This document shows, piece after piece, positions 24,519 through 32,437 of a stretch of DNA of 32,437 nt. This DNA is from Pseudomonadota bacterium. GTDB lineage: Bacteria; Myxococcota_A; Polyangia; Haliangiales; Haliangiaceae. Within the stretch, counting starts at the first letter, position 1. The number at the start of each line of letters is the position of its first letter. Made by a program: the position numbers and the translations under genes. The stretch is taken from positions 1 to 32,437 of the forward strand of contig JAEWJO010000369.1 of assembly GCA_023386455.1 (NCBI GenBank), written 5' to 3'. The notes beneath the pieces were generated by a model. It had not been told where the DNA came from. It saw only the letters and a program-made list of their open reading frames with translations, and ran no database searches.

Positions 24519-26570
24519 TCAGCTGCCGAGCAGCGCGTCGAGTCCGGCCTCGTCGATCACCGTCACGCCGTACTTCTCCGCCGCCTCCAGCTTGGTCTTG
24601 CCAGTATCTGCCCCTGCGACGAGGTAGCTGGTCTTCTTGCTGACCGAGCCGGCGACCTTGCCGCCTGCCGCCTCGATCTTCTTCTGCACGTCGGCGCGCG
24701 GCTGGGACAGCGTACCGGTGACGACGAACGTCTTGCCGACGAGCGGCCCATCGCTCGCGACGACGACGGGCTCGGCAGGATCGACGCCGCGCTCCTTCAG
24801 CTTGTCGAGGACGAGGCGGACGTGTGGATCGCGAAGGAAGCGATCGATCGCGACCGCGATCGTGTCGCCGACGCCGTCGATCTCCTCGAGCTCGGCGACG
24901 AATGCCTCGCTGTCCTTGGCGTCCGCGGCCTCGCGCAGCTTCGACAGCTGACCGTACTTCTGCGCGATCGGCTTGGCGATCACGCCGCCGACATGAGCGA
25001 TGCCGAGCGCCGCGAGCAGGCGCGAGAACGTCGCGGTCTCCTTCGCCTTGGCGATCGCGGCGACGAGGTTCTTCGCCGACTGCTCGGCGAAGCGCTCGAG
25101 CTTGGCGACGTCGTCGGCCTCGAGGACGAACAGGTCGGCGACATCTTTCGCGAGGCCCGCGGCGACGAGCTGGATGACGACCTTCTCGCCGAGGCCGTCG
25201 ATGTTCATCTGGCCGCGCGACGCGAAGAACTCGATCGCGCCGAGCAGCTGCGCCGGGCAGCCGAGCCGGTTGACGCACGCGAGTGCGACCCTGCCCTCCT
25301 CGCGCTCGAGCGGACCGCCGCACACGGGACACGCCGTGGGAGCCTCGAACGCCGGCCCCGGCCCCTTCTCGGTGACGCCGAGGATCTGCGGGATGATCTC
25401 GCCGGCCTTCTCGATGAGGACGCGGTCGCCCTTGCCGAGGCCGAGGCGCTGGACCTGATCCCAGTTGTGGACCGAGGCGCGCGACACGGTCGTGCCGCTG
25501 ACGTCGACGGGATCGAGGATCGCGACCGGCGTGACGACACCGGTGCGGCCGATGTTCGGCTCGAGGTCGCGAAGGATCGTCGTGACCTGGCGCGCCGGGA
25601 ACTTGTAGGCGATCGCCCAGCGCGGGAACTTCGACGTCGTGCCGAGCGCGGCGCGCTGGCCGAAGTCGTCGACCTTGATGACGAGGCCGTCGACCTCGTA
25701 CGGCAGGTCGTCGCGCTTGGCCTGCCACGCCTCGACGGCGGCGAGCAGCGAGTCCCAGTCGGAGGCCTTCGAGTTGTGCGGCGACGTCGGCAGGCCGAGC
25801 TTCGCGATGTAGTCGAGCGAGGCCGCATGGCCACGCGCGTAGCGCTCGCCGTCGACGACCTCGTAGAGGATCGTGCGCATCGGCCGCTTGGCGACCTCGC
25901 GCGTGTCCATCTGCTTGATCGTGCCGGCGGCGGTGTTGCGAGGGTTCTTGAACGGCTCCTCGCCGGCCTTCGCGCGCTCGGCGTTGATCGCCGCGAACTC
26001 GGCCTTCGTCATGTAGATCTCGCCGCGGACGACGATGTCGACGGGCTCGCGGAGCTTCAGCACGACGCCGCGCACGGTGCGGACGTTCTGCGTGACGTCC
26101 TCGCCGATCCGGCCGTCGCCGCGCGTCGCGCCGAGCGTCAGGAGGCCGCCCTTGTACGTGAGCTCGATGCCGAAGCCATCGATCTTGGGCTCGATCGAGT
26201 AGGTGACACTGTCGCCGTCGAGGCCCTTCAGCACGCGCTCGTGAAACTCGCGGAGGTCGTCGTGGCCGTACGTGTTGTCGAGGGACAGCATCGCGACGGG
26301 CCGCGTGACCTTCGGGAACTCGGAGACCGGTGCGTGACCGACGCGCCGGGTCGGCGACCACGCGACGGTCCAGTCGGGATGCGAGGTCTCGATCTCGCGC
26401 AGCTTCTTCAGCAGCTTGTCGTACTCGACGTCGCTGATCGTGGGCTCGGCGTCGACGTAGTAGCGCCGGTCGTGCTCGGACACCTCGTCGACGAGCGCGA
26501 GGTAGTCGTTCTGCGTCTCGCCGCTCGCAGGAGCCGCAGGCTGCTGGCCAAAGAGATCCATCTGCCCCAT
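24519..26570 (-). CDS. ligA: NAD-dependent DNA ligase
   Basis: 683 residues, normal for LigA (about 670-690). It seals nicks in replication and repair using NAD. In order: the Ia domain (NDYLALVDEVSEHDRRYYVD); the adenylation domain with catalytic K129 in EPKIDGFGIEL and GATRGDGRIGEDVT; NPRNTAAGTIKQ; then DGLVIKVDDFGQR and the OB fold (GVVTPVAILDPVDVSGTTVS). Next come the zinc finger (CPVCGG, then CVNRLGCPAQ), helix-hairpin-helix repeats (INIDGLGEKVV-like and ELEEIDGVGDTIA), and a C-terminal BRCT domain (GKTFVVTGTLSQPRADVQKK). All parts are intact. ATG 26570 was taken; Met 4 (26561) is possible. It lies 24 bases after the methyltransferase gene on the same strand. Confidence 0.97.
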   Translation of the reverse strand: MGQMDLFGQQPAAPASGETQNDYLALVDEVSEHDRRYYVDAEPTISDVEYDKLLKKLREIETSHPDWTVAWSPTRRVGHAPVSEFPKVTRPVAMLSLDNTYGHDDLREFHERVLKGLDGDSVTYSIEPKIDGFGIELTYKGGLLTLGATRGDGRIGEDVTQNVRTVRGVVLKLREPVDIVVRGEIYMTKAEFAAINAERAKAGEEPFKNPRNTAAGTIKQMDTREVAKRPMRTILYEVVDGERYARGHAASLDYIAKLGLPTSPHNSKASDWDSLLAAVEAWQAKRDDLPYEVDGLVIKVDDFGQRAALGTTSKFPRWAIAYKFPARQVTTILRDLEPNIGRTGVVTPVAILDPVDVSGTTVSRASVHNWDQVQRLGLGKGDRVLIEKAGEIIPQILGVTEKGPGPAFEAPTACPVCGGPLEREEGRVALACVNRLGCPAQLLGAIEFFASRGQMNIDGLGEKVVIQLVAAGLAKDVADLFVLEADDVAKLERFAEQSAKNLVAAIAKAKETATFSRLLAALGIAHVGGVIAKPIAQKYGQLSKLREAADAKDSEAFVAELEEIDGVGDTIAVAIDRFLRDPHVRLVLDKLKERGVDPAEPVVVASDGPLVGKTFVVTGTLSQPRADVQKKIEAAGGKVAGSVSKKTSYLVAGADTGKTKLEAAEKYGVTVIDEAGLDALLGS

Positions 26571-26594
26571 GACGGGGGCAGCATAGCGGATCCC

Positions 26595-27755
26595 TCAGTC
26601 GTCGTCGGCGTCGGCGAGCTTGTGACCGGCGGTATCGAGCTCGTCGTCGTCGTACGGCCCGGTCCGATCGAGATGCGACGGGCGCCGCTTGCCGTCGATG
26701 AACGCGTCGAGGTCCTGCTCCTCGGGAGACTCCGCATCGATGACGACGTCCGCGTCGTCGGCGTCGATCTCCTCGACCTGGAAGTCGGCGCGCACGGAGC
26801 CGGCGGCCATCTTGCGCGGGCGCGCCGGCAGGCCGGTATCTTCCTCGTCGATCTCCACGAGCGATTGATCGTCGAGGTCGACCACCATCTCGTCCGGATC
26901 GGCCGCGCGCGTCTCGACCTTCTTGCCCATGAGGCAGCTCGCCTTGACGGTCACCTGGAACGGCCGGCCATCGAAGTAGGCGTCGATCGCCTCCTTGATG
27001 TACCAGAACACGTCCTGCATCTCCTGGCCGTTGCCGGCGATCTCTTTCCACTCGGCGAGCGGTCCGTACTCGATCACCGGCGCGAAGAAGAACTCGCGCG
27101 AGCTCTTGAACAGGAGCGTGAACTCCTCGGCCTCGATGTCTCCGTCGAGGTTCGCGTTGCGCATGCAGCGCTCCACCTGATCGACCGTCGGGTAGCGCGC
27201 GATGTGGCGATCGAGGCGATCGAGCGCCTCGTGCTTGTCGTGCTTGATGAGGACCTCGCGGTAGAGGTCGTGGAACTCCTGGAACGTGCCCGCGAGCGGC
27301 AGCGTGCAGCGGACCTCGCCGCCCCGCTTGGCGACCCGCGCGAAGTCGCGCAGCGCGACCTCGAGGTTCGGCATCTCGGTCAGGCCGAGGTTGCAGACGA
27401 CCAGGTCGTAGACGTCGTCGGCGAACGACAGCTTGGGGACCGGGCTCTCGGTCCGGAAGAACACGCCCTTCTTGCCGAGCGGGCCGAGGTCCGCGATCTT
27501 GCGGCGCGCGACATCGAGCATCGCGCTCGAGGCATCGATCGCGATCAGGCGCGACCCGTCGGACATCCGCCGCAGGATCTCGGTCGTCGGGTAGCCCGTG
27601 CCGCAGGAGATGTCGAGAACCTGCCCTCGCTCGGGGACGGCGAGGTTGCGCAGCAGCATCTTGCCGAAACGAGTCCCCCAGACGGGCGCGATCTCGTCGT
27701 CGTAAATACGCGCCAGCTTCTCGACCTTGAGAGTGCGCTTGGGCTGAACCGTCAC
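26595..27755 (-). CDS. Class I SAM-dependent methyltransferase with acidic C-terminal tail
   Basis: 386 residues from GTG 27755. Residues about 10-270 form a Rossmann methyltransferase: motif I is VLDISCGTGYPTTEIL, followed by LIAIDASSAMLDVARRKIAD, VYDLVVCNLGLTEMPNLEVA and FARVAKRGGEVRCTLPL. The order resembles UbiE/type 11 enzymes. Residues about 285-386 form a low-complexity acidic tail (VDLDDQSLVEIDEEDTG, EEIDADDADVVIDAESPEEQ, DRTGPYDDDELDTAG), probably disordered. Such a tail could bind a basic partner or dock on a protein complex. Substrate is unknown. It precedes ligA by 24 bases and follows thiC by 107 bases. An inverted repeat, GCTTACG-N5-CGTAAGC, lies two bases upstream of its start codon. 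Confidence 0.82.
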   Translation of the reverse strand: MTVQPKRTLKVEKLARIYDDEIAPVWGTRFGKMLLRNLAVPERGQVLDISCGTGYPTTEILRRMSDGSRLIAIDASSAMLDVARRKIADLGPLGKKGVFFRTESPVPKLSFADDVYDLVVCNLGLTEMPNLEVALRDFARVAKRGGEVRCTLPLAGTFQEFHDLYREVLIKHDKHEALDRLDRHIARYPTVDQVERCMRNANLDGDIEAEEFTLLFKSSREFFFAPVIEYGPLAEWKEIAGNGQEMQDVFWYIKEAIDAYFDGRPFQVTVKASCLMGKKVETRAADPDEMVVDLDDQSLVEIDEEDTGLPARPRKMAAGSVRADFQVEEIDADDADVVIDAESPEEQDLDAFIDGKRRPSHLDRTGPYDDDELDTAGHKLADADDD

Positions 27756-27756
27756 T

Positions 27757-27775
27757 GCTTACGGCCTACGTAAGC
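27757..27775. repeat. Inverted repeat GCTTACG-N5-CGTAAGC before the methyltransferase gene
   Basis: Perfect seven-base arms at 27757-27763 and 27769-27775 with spacer GCCTA, ending two bases upstream of GTG 27755. It may be an operator or an RNA hairpin that would mask the start. Its core CTTAC/GTAAG resembles the ArsR half-site at 21791-21825, in a different spacing. Confidence 0.5.
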
Positions 27776-27862
27776 AAGATCATGGCGGAACGAGCCGGAG
27801 ATGTCTACTGAAGACGATCCGGCTTCATGTTTTGTAACGGAACCGCCCCGAAGTCGTCCGCG

Positions 27863-29458
<1,596 letters not shown>

Positions 29459-29461
29459 TGG

Positions 29462-29546
29462 CGGCCTTCCTACGCCGGCATTACCCGGATCAGGTTCTGG
29501 GGTCGCGAATCGCCTCTCAGCCTCCGGTATGGAAGCTCCCCCGTTA
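29462..29546 (-). promoter_or_regulatory. TPP riboswitch (THI element) upstream of thiC
   Basis: Reading the minus strand: GGGGGAGC, a P3-like TTCC/GGA hairpin, then the conserved GGCTGAGAGG that binds the pyrimidine, GCGATTCGC, GACCCC (pairs with GGGG), and AGAACCTGATCCGGGTAATG followed by CCGGCGTAGGAAGG that binds the pyrophosphate. The order and core bases match the THI element. The 3' end, AGGAAGG, is also the likely ribosome site for the thiC GTG start 29458. Ligand binding would therefore hide it and reduce translation, though the P1 partner is not clear to me. Confidence 0.95.
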
Positions 29547-29586
29547 TCGCGGTGCGTGCTCTACGTGGGCCGGACCCTACCCCAGC

Positions 29587-29952
29587 CTATGGCTTACGTC
29601 GAGACTTCCCGGCCTGCTCGACGTGCTGGAACAGCTCCGAGAGCAGGATTGGCTTGCCGAGCACGACCGCGCTGTCGACGACCGGCAGCGGCCGGCCCCA
29701 GGTGTCGGCCATCATGATCACGGGGATGTCCGCGAGCCGCGGCTCGGCGCGCATCGCGGCGATCAGCTGGTGGCCATTCATCACCGGCATGTTCTCGTCG
29801 CACACCACGATGTCACACGGCTGAGACGCGAGAAGACGCAGAGCATCCGCGCCATCGCCCGCCTTGAGAATGCGGTGGCCTTCGCCCTCGAGTGCCATCG
29901 ACAGGACCTCGAGGACGGCGAACTCATCGTCTGCGACGAGGACCGTCAACAT
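29587..29952 (-). CDS. Stand-alone response-regulator receiver protein (CheY-like)
   Basis: 121 residues from ATG 29952, which shares one base with the KaiC-like stop (TGATG), so translation is probably coupled. Receiver features: the acidic pair D8/D9 in VLVADDEFAV, phosphoacceptor D52 in DIVVCDENMPVMNG, and K100 in VLGKPILLSELF. The conserved Ser/Thr after strand 4 is replaced: IPVIMMADTWG has Ala where the usual VIMLTA has Thr, although a Thr follows two positions later. No output domain is present. Likely it serves the KaiC-like ATPase or the divergent kinase as a partner; that is inference from position. Stop TAG lies before the thiC riboswitch leader. Confidence 0.9.
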   Translation of the reverse strand: MLTVLVADDEFAVLEVLSMALEGEGHRILKAGDGADALRLLASQPCDIVVCDENMPVMNGHQLIAAMRAEPRLADIPVIMMADTWGRPLPVVDSAVVLGKPILLSELFQHVEQAGKSRRKP

Positions 29953-31445
29953 CAGGTACCTCGCGACCTCCCCGGGTCGCGACCCGCGCGGTAGACGCCC
30001 ATCAGGATCTCGGTCGCCGTCGTCGCGTCGGCCGCGATCTCGATCCCCTTCGACGTGATGTTCAACTCCCGCACGTTGGCGTCGTGGCCCGAGCCACGCG
30101 TCTTCACGACCGACAGGAGCCGCTTCAGCTCGCTCCCGACGTCCAGATACTCGAGCAGGATGATGTTGTCGACGAGCGCGGACAGACCCGGGATCCGGAC
30201 CTCGACCTCCGGGCCGAACAGCTTCTGCGTCTCCTCGGTGATCATCACGGTGACGTCGAGCGAGCGCAGCTCGTTCGCGACCGCGGTGATGAAGCGGATC
30301 GTGCGCTCCGGATAGGCCGCGCTCTGGCGGAAGCCGTCGATGCCGTCGATCACGACGCGCTTCACCTTGCGGTCCCTGACGTCGGTGAGGAGCCGCTCGG
30401 CGAGCTGGTCGAGCCCGAACCGCACGCCGGGCTGCCACACGAGCTCGAGCGCCTTCGATTCGCAGTGCGCGCGCAGCGGAATGCCGAGCTGCTCGGCGGT
30501 CTCGAGCAACCGCTCGGGTGTCTCGTAGAACCCGAAGTAGAGCCCCGGCTCGTCCTTCTTGCAGCCGGCATCGAGAAAATGCGTGGCGAGCAGCGTCTTG
30601 CCGCTGCCGGAGAACCCGAGCAGCAGCGTCGTCGACGACGCGAGCAGGCCGCCATGCAGCATCTCGTCGAGCTGCTGCACCCCGGACGACACCCGCCGGT
30701 AGTGGGTGGCCTGACCGACCTCCGTACGCTTGGCGAGCAGCTGCTCGGTGCGCGGCCGCACCACGATCCCGTCGCGCGTGATCTCCAGATCGTGGCGGCC
30801 GAGGAAGTGATCGCCACCGCGAAATTTCAGGATCTCGATCTCGCGCACCGCACGCTGGGCGTTGCGATCGAGCGTCAGCTCGACCATGCCGTCGACCATC
30901 GAGTGCTCGGCACCTGCCGCATTCACCGCGTTCATGTTCGCGAGCACGATCGTCGTGCAGCGAGACATGTCGGAGAGGACCTGGAGCTCCGCGACAAATT
31001 CTTTGAGCGCGGACTCGGGCTCACCGAGCGCCGCTGCCGTGGTGAGACCGTCGAGGACGAGCAGGCTCGGCTTCTCGTCGGCCATCACGCGCCGCAGCAG
31101 CGCGAGCAGGCCGGAGAGCCGGCGCTCGCGAAGCACGAGATACGCGCCGACATAGGCGATCTGCGCCCCGATCGCCTCGGGCTTGAAGAACGCCATCGAA
31201 GTCAGGTTGCGGAGCATGCGAGCGTGCGTCTCGGCGAGGAGCGTCACGTAGACGGCCCGCCGTCCCGTACTCACATGGGTAAAGCAAGCCTGGTTCCCGA
31301 GCGTCGTCTTGCCGGTTCCCGGTCGGCCCATGACCAGGTACACGCCGCCGCCGATGAGGCCGCCCCCGAGTAATGTATCGAGTCCGGGAACTCCCGTCGA
31401 AACTCTGTCGTGTGTCTCCACCGCTACATCCTTCGCGCTGTACAT
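29952..31445 (-). CDS. KaiC-like ATPase with two tandem RecA-type domains
   Basis: 497 residues from ATG 31445. Two KaiC domains are seen. Domain 1 (about 15-240) starts RVSTGVPGLDTLLGGGLIGG, with Walker A G40RPGTGKT, Walker B LLVLDGL (D132) and EILKFRGGDHFLGRHDLEIT. Domain 2 (about 245-480) starts RRVSSGVQQLDEMLHGGLLA, with Walker A GFSGSGKT (277-284), FGFYETPERLLETAEQLGI, Walker B RVVIDGI (D367) and VVKTRGSGHDANVRELNITS. The RGxxH element of both halves is the KaiC-family signature. The length fits two-domain KaiC homologues common in non-cyanobacteria, which lack a KaiA/KaiB clock and often pair with receivers or histidine kinases. No kaiA or kaiB is present. It is divergent from a Ser/Thr kinase gene. 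Confidence 0.92.
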   Translation of the reverse strand: MYSAKDVAVETHDRVSTGVPGLDTLLGGGLIGGGVYLVMGRPGTGKTTLGNQACFTHVSTGRRAVYVTLLAETHARMLRNLTSMAFFKPEAIGAQIAYVGAYLVLRERRLSGLLALLRRVMADEKPSLLVLDGLTTAAALGEPESALKEFVAELQVLSDMSRCTTIVLANMNAVNAAGAEHSMVDGMVELTLDRNAQRAVREIEILKFRGGDHFLGRHDLEITRDGIVVRPRTEQLLAKRTEVGQATHYRRVSSGVQQLDEMLHGGLLASSTTLLLGFSGSGKTLLATHFLDAGCKKDEPGLYFGFYETPERLLETAEQLGIPLRAHCESKALELVWQPGVRFGLDQLAERLLTDVRDRKVKRVVIDGIDGFRQSAAYPERTIRFITAVANELRSLDVTVMITEETQKLFGPEVEVRIPGLSALVDNIILLEYLDVGSELKRLLSVVKTRGSGHDANVRELNITSKGIEIAADATTATEILMGVYRAGRDPGRSRGT

Positions 31446-31559
31446 CCTCTATGCGAGAGCATCGAGCCGTCGCGCGACGTCGGCTTCGCTGCCAGCTACC
31501 ATCGTCCACCGCGACGTCCCAACTCAATGGGCTTTCCTGAAACAGCGAATTAAACGCGC

Positions 31560-32437
31560 ATGGCCGAATCTCCCGACCGCGACACTGTGGCGACTGCGCA
31601 CAGTTTTGGACGCTACCGTGTGACGAAATCGCTCGGAACAGGCGCGATGGGCGAGGTGTACGAGGCGGTCGACGAGGTGCTCGGACGCGAGGTCGCGATC
31701 AAGACGCTGCGCGCGTCGTCGGGGATCACCGCCCGGATCATCGACGATCGGTTTCGCAACGAGGCGCGCGCGATCGCCCAGCTCGCCCACCCGGGTGTCG
31801 TTCAGCTGTTCGACATCGATCTCGCGGCCGAGCCTCCGTACCTCGTCATGGAGCGCGTCGCCGGCCCCTCGCTCGATCGGATGATCAAGGAGCGCCCGCT
31901 GCCGGTCGGCGAGCTCGCTCCGCTCGGGATCCAGATCGCGCGCGCGCTCGCCGCCGCGCACGCTGCCGGCGTCGTCCACCGCGACGTGAAGCCCGGCAAC
32001 ATCCTCGCCGCCGGTGACGGCCGCTGGAAGCTCGCCGACTTCGGCGTCGCACACATTCCGGACTCGTCGCTGACGATGACCGGCCAGTTCGTCGGCTCGC
32101 CGGCCTACGCGCCGCCCGAGGCGATGATCAAGGGCATCTCCTCGCAGGCCGGCGACGTCTATGGCCTCGGCGCGACGCTGTACCAGGCCGCTGCCGGGCG
32201 CTGGCCGCGCATCGAGGCCGGAGGCGCGCCGCTCGCCGAGATCCCGCCGCTGCGCACGCTCGCGCCGCAGGTGCCGGCACACATCGCCGCCGCGATCGAT
32301 CGCGCGATCGCCCTCGACCACGCGCACCGCCCGACCGCGACCGAGCTCGCCGACCTGCTGTCGCGCGTCGACGAGACGCCCGTGCCCGCGCCCGCGCCCG
32401 CGCGACCGATGGCGGCGCCGCGTGCGCTGCGCTGGAA
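31560..32437 (+). CDS. Serine/threonine protein kinase (Hanks/PknB type), N-terminal part (3' end outside window)
   Basis: From ATG 31560 the frame stays open to the window edge (292 codons). All kinase landmarks are present: the glycine loop SLGTGAMGEVYEA, ATP lysine K48 in REVAIKTL, the catalytic loop HRDVKPGNIL (D142), DFG at 160-162, and the activation segment TMTGQFVGSPAYAPPEAM. A kinase C-lobe follows (GDVYGLGATLYQAAAGRWPR, HRPTATELADLL), and a Pro/Ala linker begins after about residue 270 (TPVPAPAPAPARP). The kinase is therefore probably active, and the missing part should hold a membrane or sensor domain. It is divergent from the KaiC-like gene across a 114-base gap; the stretch just before its start (GAATTAAACG) is AT-rich but I see no firm promoter. 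Confidence 0.93.
   Translation, partial: MAESPDRDTVATAHSFGRYRVTKSLGTGAMGEVYEAVDEVLGREVAIKTLRASSGITARIIDDRFRNEARAIAQLAHPGVVQLFDIDLAAEPPYLVMERVAGPSLDRMIKERPLPVGELAPLGIQIARALAAAHAAGVVHRDVKPGNILAAGDGRWKLADFGVAHIPDSSLTMTGQFVGSPAYAPPEAMIKGISSQAGDVYGLGATLYQAAAGRWPRIEAGGAPLAEIPPLRTLAPQVPAHIAAAIDRAIALDHAHRPTATELADLLSRVDETPVPAPAPARPMAAPRALRW

Noticed and set aside
24393..27773. A very long plus-strand open frame (over 1100 codons) opposite ligA and the methyltransferase
   Set aside because: It is antisense to two unmistakable genes, rich in Arg/Asp/Leu/Val as expected from the GC third-position pattern, and has no recognisable domain.
29952..31445. A circadian clock locus
   Set aside because: Only a KaiC homologue is present. 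KaiA and KaiB are missing, and such two-domain homologues are widespread outside cyanobacteria.

Overview
The window is GC-rich (about two thirds G+C by eye), densely coded, and reads as ordinary bacterial chromosome. It probably comes from a myxobacterium-like deltaproteobacterium (Myxococcota, perhaps near Kofleriaceae/Haliangium). The basis is a secreted M43 protease with a MYXO-CTERM-like tail, a Hanks-type kinase, an ECF sigma operon with a TPR protein and a VWA lipoprotein, many lipoproteins, and strong GC skew at third positions. That assignment is inference. I see no tRNA, rRNA, CRISPR array, insertion sequence, phage gene or attachment site. No stretch of more than about 300 bases lacks a gene.

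Layout. 1-4047 (+): the 3' end of an Lhr-type helicase, a one-helix membrane protein, an HTTM/TPR membrane protein and endonuclease III, in a tightly coupled run. 4044-7745 (-): an operon of outer-membrane-like protein, ECF sigma factor, TPR/anti-sigma-like protein and VWA lipoprotein, with every junction after sigma an ATGA overlap. 7973-9484 (+): secreted M43 metalloprotease with a PKD domain. 9481-12477 (-): S1-domain RNA-binding protein, tiny lipoprotein, agmatinase/arginase-family enzyme and cysteine-cluster protein in one run. 12531-14172 (-): a TetR regulator and a short-chain dehydrogenase, each preceded by the same 18-bp palindrome. 14243-16107 (-): a lipoprotein nuclease/phosphatase and an exported unknown. 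16221-17939 (+): an alkaline-phosphatase-superfamily phosphodiesterase lipoprotein. 17899-21781: boxC-boxB (-) facing a divergent boxR-like regulator, part of the aerobic benzoyl-CoA (box) pathway. 21816-23609 (+): ArsR regulator with its SRPBCC-YCII partner, a ribbon-helix-helix protein and a DUF962/Mpo1-like protein. 23610-27755 (-): methyltransferase, ligA and a lipoprotein with a Pro-rich tail. 27863-29546 (-): thiC under a TPP riboswitch, with an in-frame amber codon. 29587-31445 (-): tandem-domain KaiC-like ATPase and a receiver protein. 31560-end (+): Ser/Thr protein kinase, cut by the window edge.

Most notable. The thiC reading frame is interrupted by a TAG where the family has a conserved lysine. 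The downstream 102 codons, including the CX2CX4C iron-sulfur motif, are perfectly preserved. Several regulator genes (TetR, BoxR-like, ArsR) have readable sigma-70-like promoters placed so that the transcript would start at or within a few bases of the start codon, with palindromic operators over or beside the promoter. Other points worth a look are the coupling of Lhr and endonuclease III with HTTM membrane proteins, and the KaiC-receiver pair divergent from a kinase.
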